Part shown: positions 25,367-33,848 of the stretch, in pieces | Numbering within the stretch: position 1 is the stretch's first letter | Layout: each line of letters begins with the position of its first letter | NCBI RefSeq assembly: GCF_029439465.1 | Contig: NZ_JAROAV010000033.1 | Coordinates: 1-64,000 of the forward strand | Length of the DNA stretch: 64,000 nt | Reading direction: 5' to 3' | From: Luteipulveratus flavus | GTDB lineage: Bacteria; Actinomycetota; Actinomycetes; Actinomycetales; Dermatophilaceae | Notes under the pieces: generated by a model | What the model was told of the DNA's origin: nothing | Database searches by the model: none | What the model saw: the letters and a program-made list of their open reading frames with translations, nothing else | Position numbers and translations under genes: made by a program

Positions 25367-26614
25367 ATGGACTTCTCTCCCTCCGACCGGGCCGCCGAGA
25401 TCGTCGAGGCCGTCCGCGGGTTCATCCAGGCCGAGATCGAGCCGGTCGAGGAGCAGTACCACCGGGATGTCGCCGCTGCCGACGACCCGTGGACGCCTCT
25501 GCCGCTCGTCGAGCAGCTGCGCGAGAAGGCGCGGGCACAGGGCCTGTGGAACCTGTTCCTGCCGGCCGGGCACGGCGACGCGTACGCGCAGCAGTACGGC
25601 ACGGTCGGTGGCCAGGGCCTGACGAACCTGGACTACGCCCCGGTCGCCGAGCTGACCGGACGCTCCTTCCTCGCCCCGCACGTCTTCAACTGCAACGCGC
25701 CCGACACCGGCAACATGGAGGTGCTGCTGCGGTACGGCACGGCCGAGCAGCAGCGCGAGTGGCTGGAGCCCCTCCTGCGCGCCGAGATCCGCAGCGCGTT
25801 CTGCATGACCGAGCCGGACGCCGCCTCCTCCGACGCCACCAACATGCGGGCAACCGCCGTGGTCGACGGCGACGAGATGGTGATCAACGGCCGCAAGTGG
25901 TGGTCGACCGGGGTCGGGCACCCCGACTGCAAGATCCTCGTCTTCATGGGGCTCACCGACGAGAGCGCCGACCGGCACTCCCAGCACTCGATGGTGCTCG
26001 TGCCGCGGGACACGCCCGGCGTGAACGTCGAGCGGCTGCTCCCGACCATGGGCACCCTCGACCCGCCCCACGGACACGGTGAGGTGTCCTTCACCGACGT
26101 GCGCGTCCCGGTCGGCAACGTCCTGGCCGGTCCTGGCCGCGCGTTCGAGATCGCCCAGGGCCGGCTCGGCCCAGGCCGCGTGCACCACTGCATGCGCCTC
26201 ATCGGCCTCGCCGAGGCCGCTCTGGAGCTCGCCTGCCGGCGGAGCCTGGAACGCACCGCGTTCGGCAAGCCCATCGCCAACCTCGGTGGCAACCGGGAGC
26301 GCATCGCCGACGCCCGGATCGCGATCGACCAGGCGCGTCTGCTGGTGCTGCACGCCGCCTGGCTGCTGGACACACAGGGTCCGCTCGGGGCGTTCTCCGC
26401 CGTGAGCGCGATCAAGGTCGCGGTGCCGACGATGGCCCAGCAGGTCATCGACATGGCGATGCAGCTGCACGGCGGCGGCGGACTGTCCGACGACTTCCCC
26501 CTGGCCGCCGCGTGGACGAACGCGCGGGCGCTGCGCCTCGCGGACGGTCCCGACGAGGTGCATCGCAGTGTCGTCGCCCGTCTCGAGCTGGGCAAGTACG
26601 GAGCGAAGCGATGA
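25367..26614 (+). CDS. Acyl-CoA dehydrogenase (ACAD10/11-like)
   Basis: The 415-residue flavoprotein has the acyl-CoA dehydrogenase fold: AFCMTEPDAASSDATNM (FAD/substrate loop), INGRKWWSTGVGHP, GPGRVHHCMRLIG, RTAFGKPIANLGGNRERIAD, and the C-terminal QLHGGGGLSDDFPLA. These segments resemble the ACAD domain of ACAD10/11-type enzymes more than classical medium-chain dehydrogenases. It starts an operon with overlapping ATGA junctions to the SDR gene; the operon also holds an APH-like kinase, as in ACAD11, where kinase and dehydrogenase are fused. It probably acts on a 4-phosphorylated or branched acyl-CoA (inference from context). Confidence 0.9.
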   Translation: MDFSPSDRAAEIVEAVRGFIQAEIEPVEEQYHRDVAAADDPWTPLPLVEQLREKARAQGLWNLFLPAGHGDAYAQQYGTVGGQGLTNLDYAPVAELTGRSFLAPHVFNCNAPDTGNMEVLLRYGTAEQQREWLEPLLRAEIRSAFCMTEPDAASSDATNMRATAVVDGDEMVINGRKWWSTGVGHPDCKILVFMGLTDESADRHSQHSMVLVPRDTPGVNVERLLPTMGTLDPPHGHGEVSFTDVRVPVGNVLAGPGRAFEIAQGRLGPGRVHHCMRLIGLAEAALELACRRSLERTAFGKPIANLGGNRERIADARIAIDQARLLVLHAAWLLDTQGPLGAFSAVSAIKVAVPTMAQQVIDMAMQLHGGGGLSDDFPLAAAWTNARALRLADGPDEVHRSVVARLELGKYGAKR

Positions 26615-27378
26615 CCACCACTCCCCTCCGCACGATCATCACCGGCGCGAGCTCGGGCCTCGGCGCCGAGATGGCCCGCCAGCTGGCCGCCCGCGGCCAC
26701 GACGTCGCCCTCACCGCCCGCCGGACCGACCGGCTGGAGTCGCTACGGGACGAGATCACGGCCGCTCACCCGGGCCGGCGGGTCGTCGTCCGCGCGCTGG
26801 ACGTCACCGATCACGACCAGGTCTTCGCCGTCACCCGCGAGGCGACGGCCGAGCTGGGCGGCCTCGACCGGTTCGTCGTCAACGCCGGTCTCGGCAAAGG
26901 CACGCCGCTCGGCACCGGTCGGTTCGACGCCAACCGCGAGACCGCCATGACCAACTTCGTCGGCGCGCTGGCGCAGATCGAGGCGGCGATGGAGGTCTTC
27001 CGCGAGCAGCGGCAGGGCCACCTGGTGGTCGTCTCCTCCATCTCCGCGCTGCGCGGCATGCGCCGGGCCATGACGACGTACGCCGCGAGCAAGGCCGGGG
27101 TCGCGAGCCTCGCCGAGGGCGTGCGCTCCGAGGTGATCGCCCGACCCGAGCTGGACATCGACGTGACCACCCTCTACCCCGGCTACATCCGCTCGGAGAT
27201 GAACGAGCACGTCGAGCAGGAGCAGAGGATGATGGTCGACACCGAGACGGGCGTCCGCGCCATGGTCGAGGCGATCGAGGCCCGCAAGGTGAAGGCGTAC
27301 GTCCCCACCTGGCCGTGGCTGCCGATCGGGACGGCCATGCGGGCGCTGCCGCTGTCGGTCGTGCGACGGATGGTCTGA
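26611..27378 (+). CDS. SDR family oxidoreductase
   Basis: The 255-residue short-chain dehydrogenase has the cofactor motif TGASSGLG (residues 11-18), VVNAGLG, the catalytic Ser in VVVSSIS and the YAASKAG (Tyr-x3-Lys) pair. The ATG at 26611 overlaps the stop of the acyl-CoA dehydrogenase (ATGA), which indicates translational coupling. In Lva-type operons an SDR handles keto/hydroxy interconversion of the acyl chain; that role is suggested by position only. Confidence 0.9.
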   Translation: MTTTPLRTIITGASSGLGAEMARQLAARGHDVALTARRTDRLESLRDEITAAHPGRRVVVRALDVTDHDQVFAVTREATAELGGLDRFVVNAGLGKGTPLGTGRFDANRETAMTNFVGALAQIEAAMEVFREQRQGHLVVVSSISALRGMRRAMTTYAASKAGVASLAEGVRSEVIARPELDIDVTTLYPGYIRSEMNEHVEQEQRMMVDTETGVRAMVEAIEARKVKAYVPTWPWLPIGTAMRALPLSVVRRMV

Positions 27379-27381
27379 GCG

Positions 27382-28461
27382 ATGGCCACGACGGACGACG
27401 CCCGCGCGGTGCGCGACGAGGACGCCTTCGACGTATCGGCGATGGCGCAGTGGCTGCGCACGCACGCCTCCGACGCCGCCGGTCTCGACGGCACCCCGCA
27501 GGTCCGCCAGTTCTCCGGCGGCGCCTCGAACCTCACCTACCTGCTGGAGTACGAGCAGCGTGACCTGGTGCTGCGACGGCCGCCCGCGGGGCGCAAGGCC
27601 CGCAGCGCGCACGACATGCGCCGCGAGTTCACCATCCAGGACCGGCTGCGGACGGCGTTCCCGTACGTGCCGCGGATGGTCGGGTTCTGCGACGACGACG
27701 CGGTCATCGGGTCCGACTTCTACGTCATGGAACGCCTCGACGGTCTGATCCCCCACAAGGAGATGCCGGCCGGGGTCACCCTCTCCCCCGAGGAGGCACG
27801 CGCGTTGTGCCGCCGGGTGCTGGACGTCCTCGCCGACCTGCACGCGGTCGACGTCGAGGCCGCCGGGCTCTCCGACCTGAGGCGCGGGGCGGGCTACGTC
27901 GGCCGGCAGGTGGCCGGCTGGTCCGACCGGTACCGCAAGGCCCGGACGCGCAATGTCGGCTCGTTCGAGAAGGTCATGGCCTGGCTCGACGCCAACCAGC
28001 CCCCCGACCTGCGAAGCTGCCTGATCCACAACGACTACCGGCTCGACAACGTCGTCCTGGACAAGGACGACCCGACGCGGGTCATCGGCGTCCTGGACTG
28101 GGAGATGGCCACCATCGGCGACCCGCTGATGGACCTCGGCGGCGCCCTGGCGTACTGGGTGCAGGCCGACGACGACCTCGCGTTCCGTCTTTTCCGTCGC
28201 CAGCCCAGCCACCTGCCCGGCATGCTGTCGCGCCGCGAGATCGTCCACGAGTACTGCGAGCGGGCCGGCCTGTCCGTCACCGACGAGGAGTGGACGTTCT
28301 ACGAGGTGTTCGGCCTTTTCCGGCTGGCCGGCATCGTGCAGCAGATCTACTACCGCTACCACCACAAGCAGACGACGAACCCCGCGTTCAAGCACCTGTA
28401 CCTCGCGGTCATCGCGCTGGACTGGCGCTGCCGCCGGCTGATCCGGGCCGCCGGCCGATGA
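27382..28461 (+). CDS. Phosphotransferase of the aminoglycoside-kinase fold (ACAD10/11 kinase-like)
   Basis: The 359-residue product has the APH fold: SGGASNLTYLLEY (nucleotide loop), DLVLRRPP, the catalytic HNDYRLDN (near 216) and metal-binding LDWEMATIGDP (near 238). The family is the one fused to acyl-CoA dehydrogenase in human ACAD10/ACAD11 and found as LvaA in Pseudomonas levulinate catabolism, where it phosphorylates the 4-hydroxyl of acyl-CoA. A drug-resistance role is unlikely. It starts 3 nt after the SDR stop and overlaps the next gene by ATGA. Confidence 0.9.
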   Translation: MATTDDARAVRDEDAFDVSAMAQWLRTHASDAAGLDGTPQVRQFSGGASNLTYLLEYEQRDLVLRRPPAGRKARSAHDMRREFTIQDRLRTAFPYVPRMVGFCDDDAVIGSDFYVMERLDGLIPHKEMPAGVTLSPEEARALCRRVLDVLADLHAVDVEAAGLSDLRRGAGYVGRQVAGWSDRYRKARTRNVGSFEKVMAWLDANQPPDLRSCLIHNDYRLDNVVLDKDDPTRVIGVLDWEMATIGDPLMDLGGALAYWVQADDDLAFRLFRRQPSHLPGMLSRREIVHEYCERAGLSVTDEEWTFYEVFGLFRLAGIVQQIYYRYHHKQTTNPAFKHLYLAVIALDWRCRRLIRAAGR

Positions 28462-29135
28462 GCGTCGTCCTGCTGGTGCGGCACGGCCAGGCGTCGTTCG
28501 GCAAGCGCGACTACGACGTCCTCTCCGACCGCGGCCACGAGCAGGCCGCGCTGCTGGGTCGGGCGCTCGCCGGCCGTGGCGTCCGGCCGGCGCGGGTCGT
28601 CCACGGCGGCATGCGACGCCAGGCCGACACCGCGGCCGGCGTGGTGGAGGCGGCCGACTGGCAGGTGTCCCTCGACGTCGACGAGCGATGGGCCGAGTTC
28701 GACCACGAGGACGTCATCCACGCCTATCGCCCGGCGTACCGGCGGTCCACCGTCATGAAGGCCGACCTCGCTCGGACCCTCAACCCGCAGAGGGCTTTTC
28801 GGACGATGTTCGCCGAGGCGACGACCCGGTGGTCCTCGGGCGAGCACGACGGGTACGTCGAGACGTTCGCGTCGTTCACGGCTCGCGCCGAGCAGGCGCT
28901 GCGGGCGGCCGCCGACGGTGAGGGGACCACGGTCGTCGTCACGTCGGGCGGAGTCATCGGGGTCATCACGGCTCGGCTGCTCGCCGGCGACCTGGGCCGC
29001 TGGAGCGACATCAACGCCGTCGCGGTCAACACCGGCGTCACCAAGGTCATCAGCGGGTCCTCCGGGCTGACGCTGGTGTCGTTCAACGCGCACGACCACC
29101 TCGAGAGCGACCCCGCCTCGATCACGTACCGCTGA
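28458..29135 (+). CDS. Histidine phosphatase family protein
   Basis: The 225-residue product belongs to the phosphoglycerate-mutase-like superfamily: the phospho-acceptor motif LVRHGQASFG (residues 6-15), then the RRQADTA block, with the second His replaced in the usual region by VTSGGVIGVI. That change means canonical catalysis is not certain. It overlaps the kinase gene by ATGA and is therefore likely in the same operon. Whether it removes phosphate from an operon intermediate is unknown. Confidence 0.85.
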   Translation: MSVVLLVRHGQASFGKRDYDVLSDRGHEQAALLGRALAGRGVRPARVVHGGMRRQADTAAGVVEAADWQVSLDVDERWAEFDHEDVIHAYRPAYRRSTVMKADLARTLNPQRAFRTMFAEATTRWSSGEHDGYVETFASFTARAEQALRAAADGEGTTVVVTSGGVIGVITARLLAGDLGRWSDINAVAVNTGVTKVISGSSGLTLVSFNAHDHLESDPASITYR

Positions 29136-29164
29136 AACCCACTGCTACCCAAGGAGATCGCCGC

Positions 29165-30136
29165 ATGCGCGCAGTTCAGGTCACTTCGCTCGACGGACCT
29201 CGGGCCCTCCGGGTCGGTGACGTCCCGGAGCCGGCCCGAGCCGAGGACCAGGTGCTCGTCCAGGTCCACCGAGCCGGCGTCGCGTACCCGGACGTGCTGC
29301 TCTCCCGCGGTGAGTACCAGTTCAAGCCGGAGCTGCCGTTCGTGCTCGGCGCCGAGGTCTCCGGCGTCGTGCTGGAGGCCCCGTCGGGTTCCTCGCTCAC
29401 CCCGGGACAGCACGTCGCGGCGTTCCCGGCGTTCGGCGGGTTCGCCGAGCGTGTCGCCCTGCCCGAGGCGATGGTGTTCCCGCTGCCGGACGGCCTGTCC
29501 TTGGAGGACGCCGCCGCCCTGCCGATGAACTACCTCACCTGCGTCTTCGCCCTCCTGCGGCGTGGCCGCCTCGCCGCCGGTGAGACCGTGCTCGTCCACG
29601 GCGCGTCCGGCGGGATCGGCACGGCTGCGATCCAGGTCGCGAAGGCCTCCGGGGCGAGCGTCATCGCGGTCGTGTCCACGCAGGCCAAGCGCGCGGTGGC
29701 GCAGGACGCCGGCGCGGACCACGTGGTCCTCGCCGACGGGTTCCGAGACGCGGTGAAGGAGCTGACCTCCGGCCGGGGTGCGGACATCGTGGTCGACCCG
29801 GTGGGTGGCGACCGGTTCACCGACTCGCTGCGCTCGCTCGCGCCCGAGGGACGGCTGCTGGTCATCGGCTTCACCGGTGGGGAGATCCCGACCGTGAAGG
29901 TGAACCGGCTGCTGCACAACAACACCGAGGTGATCGGCGTCGGGTGGGGTGCGTTCTGGCTGCCGCAGCCGCAGGTGCTGGCCGGACAGTGGCAGCAGCT
30001 CATGCGGCTGTGGGACGGCGGTGGCATCAAGCCGGTCGTCGGTGGCACGTACGAGCTCGACCAGGTCGGAGAGGCGCTGACCGACCTCGATGAGCGCCGT
30101 GCTCAGGGCAAGGTGCTGCTGCGCGTCACGGACTGA
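29165..30136 (+). CDS. NADPH:quinone oxidoreductase family protein
   Basis: The 323-residue medium-chain reductase lacks the catalytic-zinc residues and shows the quinone oxidoreductase pattern: AGVAYPDVLLSRGEY, PFVLGAEVSGVV, the Rossmann motif VLVHGASGGIGTAAIQVAKA and VVDPVGGDRF. AAGGAG precedes the ATG at 29165. It follows the phosphatase gene by 29 bp and closes the operon. Its stop overlaps the end of the convergent nuclease-helicase gene by 11 nt. It could act as an enoyl reductase or quinone reductase. Confidence 0.9.
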   Translation: MRAVQVTSLDGPRALRVGDVPEPARAEDQVLVQVHRAGVAYPDVLLSRGEYQFKPELPFVLGAEVSGVVLEAPSGSSLTPGQHVAAFPAFGGFAERVALPEAMVFPLPDGLSLEDAAALPMNYLTCVFALLRRGRLAAGETVLVHGASGGIGTAAIQVAKASGASVIAVVSTQAKRAVAQDAGADHVVLADGFRDAVKELTSGRGADIVVDPVGGDRFTDSLRSLAPEGRLLVIGFTGGEIPTVKVNRLLHNNTEVIGVGWGAFWLPQPQVLAGQWQQLMRLWDGGGIKPVVGGTYELDQVGEALTDLDERRAQGKVLLRVTD

Positions 30137-33100
30137 GCGGCGACGCCTGCGCCCGTTCGTCGTCGAGCGGCACGGGCACGCTGACCGTGGAGACGGCCCG
30201 CTCGCACAGCCCCAGGAAGGCACCGAGCGCGGTGAGCTCCTCGGGCGAGCGGGGCGCGACGTCGGTGAGCACCCTCGAGCGCACGAGGTACGCCGCGTAC
30301 TGGGCTCGGGACACCGCGACGTTGAGGCGGTGCCGGTCGAGCAGGAAGGCCAGCCCTCGCGGGACGTCGGCGTGTGCGGACGAGGCCATCGACACGATCG
30401 CCACCGGTGCCTCGCGGCCCTGGAACTTGTCGACCGTGCCCACCGCGACGCCCCGCAGACCGGCCTCGTCGAGCGCGGCGCGCAGGGTCCCGACCTGCGC
30501 GTTGTAGGGCGTGATGACCAGGACGTCCGCCTCGGTCAGCGGCCGGGGCGGCTCCTCCGGCGACTCGCGCCAGGCGCGGCCCAGGTGGTCGCGCGCGAGG
30601 TCGAGGACCACCTGCGCCTCCTCCGGTGACCACCGCGCGCGGTCCCGGTGGTCGACGAGCCGGACGTGCAGACCGGGGTCGACGCCCTCCAGGGTCCGCT
30701 TGGCCGTGCGGTCCTCGTGCGAGCGCAGCCGCCCCTCGTACGCGAGCCGGGAGACCGGCTCGGTGAGGGCGGGGTGCATGCGCCAGGTGGTCTCCAGGAA
30801 GTACCCGTGCGACGCGGGCAGCACCCGCTCGTCGTCATGCTCGGCGCGGATCACCCAGCCGAGCGCGGACAGGTCCACCGGCTCGGGATGGGTGCCCTGG
30901 GAGACCTGCGGGAGCTGCTGCGGGTCACCGAGCAGCAGGAGCCGGTCGGCGGACTGGGCCACCGCGAGCGTCTTGGCCAGGGAGTACTGCCCTGCCTCGT
31001 CGATGACCAGCAGGTCCAGCTGACCGGGCTCGACCCGGCTCGGGTGGGTGAGGTCCCAGGCCGTGCCGCCGATGACGTACCCGCCCTCCTGCTCCGCCGC
31101 GAAGCCGGCGAGCTCGTCCGCCGCGGCCAGGTCGGTCCACGTCGGCTGCTCGGCGTCCCGGGTCACCTTCCCGGCGCGCTCCGGCTCCAGGCCCGCGGCC
31201 ACCACGGCCGCGAGGACGTTCTCGATCGCCGCGTGCGACTGGGCGCACACGCCGACGCGCCAGCCGTGCTCGCGGACCAGACGCGCGATCACCTGCGAGG
31301 CGACGTAGGTCTTCCCGGTGCCGGGCGGGCCCTGGACCGACAGCGCCGACCGGTCGAGGTCCAGGAGCGCCGCCTCGATCGCGCGGATGTGGCGGTCCTC
31401 GCCCTCACCCACCGCCGGCAGCGCACTCCCGGACCGCAGCCGCGGTGGACGTCGTAGCAGGACGTCGACGGCCGCCTCCTGCGGCAGGTCGGGCCAGGAC
31501 TCCCCCACCCGGCGCGCCAGCCGCTCGAGCGCGGCGTCGATGTTCTTGGTCGCCACGACGGCGGAGGGCACCAGGGCGACCGGGACAGCCCGGTGCTCCT
31601 CGCCGTCCTTCGGCATGAGCTCCTCGACGGTCAGGACCTGGTGGACGCGACCGTTCGAAGCGATGACGTCCCGGGCGTCCAGGACGGACACCGTGGCGCT
31701 GGAGCGGGCGTTGAGGTGGCCGGGCAGCAGCGGGACACCGAGCGGCGGCGGCGCGGCGTACACGGCGGAGACCTCGACGCCGGGCTCGAGCAGCACGCCA
31801 CCCATCGGCTCACCGGTCAGCCGGATCCTGCGCCGCGGCCGCTTGCGCGGCGAGTCCCGGTGCCAGTCCTGCGCGACCTCGCTGCGCTGCACGACGAAGA
31901 CCCCTGCGTCGCTGACCCACTCGCCGACGGGCAGCCGAAGCCGGTCGAAGTGCTTCCACCAGTACGGCTTGTCCTCGCGCGCATGGAAGAGAAGGGTCGC
32001 CGCAACCATCGCGACCGCCTGCTGCTCGGGCGTGCGGTCCTGCGGTCGGATGCCGTCCAGGTGCGCGCGCAGTGCGCTCTCCAGCCCCATGAGAGCGATC
32101 CGGGAGTCGCTCGGCGTGTGGGGGGTGGTGCTGGGCGCCGAGCCGTCGCCGACGAGAGGTGCCGCGGTGGAGCCGTTCGGGCCGGACACCCCGACCGCCG
32201 CCTCCGCTCCGCGCGCCAGCAGCCAGTTGCGCAGCAGCAGCGTCGAGACGCAGTCCTCCTCGTTGTACTCGGCGATGTCGCGGATCTCCTGCTCGGCGGT
32301 CGCGTCGTCGCCCATCTCCCGGGCCAGCACGAAGCGGTGGTACGCGACGATCGAGTCGTCCCCCTTGGCGACGGCGGCGGTCCGGCCGCCCATGTACAGG
32401 GGCTCGAGGCGCTTGATGGAGTACGAGCGCTGCGAGACGCGGATCGCCGAGCGCACCACGGCGTACAGGTCGACGAAGACGCCGTCGCGCAGGAACTGGT
32501 CGATGTCGTCCTCGCAGACGCCGTGCCGCGCGGCGAGCCGGAGCAGCGCGGACTTCTCGTACGGGGCGTAGTGGTAGACGTGCAGGTCCGGCCAGCGACG
32601 GCGCCGCTCGTGCAGGTGGGCGACGAAGTCGATGAGCGCCTGCTTCTCCTGCACCCGGTCGTGGGCCCAGAAGGCGCGGAACCGCGGCGGCTGACCACCC
32701 GCGAGGTCGACGCCGTCGATCTCGACGAGACCGAAGAGGTACTCCAGACCCCAGTCGTGCGAACCGCGTTCGGACCACAGCGGGTCGCCCTCGAAGTCGA
32801 AGAAGACGTCGCCGTCACTCGGTGCGGGCATGGCGTGCAGGGCCTCCGGGGAGGTCACCTCGGCGACGACCCGGCCCTCGGGATCGGACTCCTGCACCAG
32901 CTGCAGGCGAGCCTGCTCCCGCAGCCGGTCCAGGGTGGCAGCGCGGACGTCCGGGACCGGCTCGGTGCGCACGGCCAGCTGCTCGATCGTCGTCACCCCC
33001 GCCTCGCGCAGGCGACGGCGTTGAGGCAGCCGGACCCCGGCCACGAGCAGCACGTCGCGGGCGACCTCGGCCTCCGCCTCGCACACCTCGCACCGCCCGC

Positions 33101-33758
33101 ACGCCAGCCGGCGCGGGTCCCCCCAGCGCGCGACGCCGGTCTCCGCCGCGTGCTCGGCGAGGAGCGCGGTCAGGCGCTCCCGACGCGCGGCGTACACCGG
33201 AAGGATGTCGTCGAGCAGGTGGTCGGAGGTGAGGCCGCTGCCCAGCACCAGCCGGGCCAGCGGCGCCGTCGGGACGCCGGCGTCGCGCAGCTGTGAGGCG
33301 TACGCCGCGATCTGCAGCAGCGCCGGGACGTTCGCGTGCCGCGCGAGCTTGGTGTCGCAGACGAGCCACCCGGCCTCGGTGCGGACGAGGAAGTCGGCGT
33401 GCCCGACGAAGCCGCCGTCGAAGAACGTCGCCTGGTACACCACGTCGGTGTCGGGGCTGCGGAGCGCGGCGATGGTCTGCTCGTGCGCCGCGGTGAGCGA
33501 GGCCAGGTCGTACTCCGGCCGCGGGAACTGTCGTACCCGCCCTGGGTGGGCAGCCGACAGACGCAGCAGCTCCTGCCGCTCGGTCGCGTCACCGAGCTCC
33601 TGCAGACGGGTCAGCATCGCCTCGTCGGCCGGCGCGGGCCGGGGCATGCGCCCGAGCGTGACGTCCAGCTCACGCACGAGCGCGAACTCGCACTGCGCGG
33701 CGAGGCGCAGGTCGCTCGGGCTGAGGACCAGGCGCGCGTCGTCGCGTAGCAGGAACAT
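30126..33758 (-). CDS. TM0106 family RecB-like nuclease fused to a superfamily 1 helicase
   Basis: The 1210-residue fusion has an N-terminal nuclease part and a C-terminal Dna2/UPF1-like helicase. The nuclease part has GHADFLV...WLVCDTKLAR (PD-DxK site with Lys) and LLQIAAYASQL, followed by an RNase H-like region with FFDFEGDPLW. Four cysteines, C in AAQCEFAL and the ACGRCEVC cluster, form a pattern like the Fe-S cluster of Cas4 and AddB nucleases. The helicase has GPPGTGKTYVA, VIDEAGQYS, LLLGDPQQLPQV and VGTVDKFQGREA, all intact. The ATG at 33758 is used since TAGGGT lies 7 nt upstream; GTG 33764 is possible. DNA repair or defence is inferred. Confidence 0.88.
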   Translation of the reverse strand: MFLLRDDARLVLSPSDLRLAAQCEFALVRELDVTLGRMPRPAPADEAMLTRLQELGDATERQELLRLSAAHPGRVRQFPRPEYDLASLTAAHEQTIAALRSPDTDVVYQATFFDGGFVGHADFLVRTEAGWLVCDTKLARHANVPALLQIAAYASQLRDAGVPTAPLARLVLGSGLTSDHLLDDILPVYAARRERLTALLAEHAAETGVARWGDPRRLACGRCEVCEAEAEVARDVLLVAGVRLPQRRRLREAGVTTIEQLAVRTEPVPDVRAATLDRLREQARLQLVQESDPEGRVVAEVTSPEALHAMPAPSDGDVFFDFEGDPLWSERGSHDWGLEYLFGLVEIDGVDLAGGQPPRFRAFWAHDRVQEKQALIDFVAHLHERRRRWPDLHVYHYAPYEKSALLRLAARHGVCEDDIDQFLRDGVFVDLYAVVRSAIRVSQRSYSIKRLEPLYMGGRTAAVAKGDDSIVAYHRFVLAREMGDDATAEQEIRDIAEYNEEDCVSTLLLRNWLLARGAEAAVGVSGPNGSTAAPLVGDGSAPSTTPHTPSDSRIALMGLESALRAHLDGIRPQDRTPEQQAVAMVAATLLFHAREDKPYWWKHFDRLRLPVGEWVSDAGVFVVQRSEVAQDWHRDSPRKRPRRRIRLTGEPMGGVLLEPGVEVSAVYAAPPPLGVPLLPGHLNARSSATVSVLDARDVIASNGRVHQVLTVEELMPKDGEEHRAVPVALVPSAVVATKNIDAALERLARRVGESWPDLPQEAAVDVLLRRPPRLRSGSALPAVGEGEDRHIRAIEAALLDLDRSALSVQGPPGTGKTYVASQVIARLVREHGWRVGVCAQSHAAIENVLAAVVAAGLEPERAGKVTRDAEQPTWTDLAAADELAGFAAEQEGGYVIGGTAWDLTHPSRVEPGQLDLLVIDEAGQYSLAKTLAVAQSADRLLLLGDPQQLPQVSQGTHPEPVDLSALGWVIRAEHDDERVLPASHGYFLETTWRMHPALTEPVSRLAYEGRLRSHEDRTAKRTLEGVDPGLHVRLVDHRDRARWSPEEAQVVLDLARDHLGRAWRESPEEPPRPLTEADVLVITPYNAQVGTLRAALDEAGLRGVAVGTVDKFQGREAPVAIVSMASSAHADVPRGLAFLLDRHRLNVAVSRAQYAAYLVRSRVLTDVAPRSPEELTALGAFLGLCERAVSTVSVPVPLDDERAQASPLSP

Positions 33759-33848
33759 GCTCACGACCCTACGGACGAGCGCCGACAGCGACTCCTCGTG
33801 CCGCCGTCGCTCGCAGCACGCCGCGACCTCGGCACGGCGTGGGCCACC

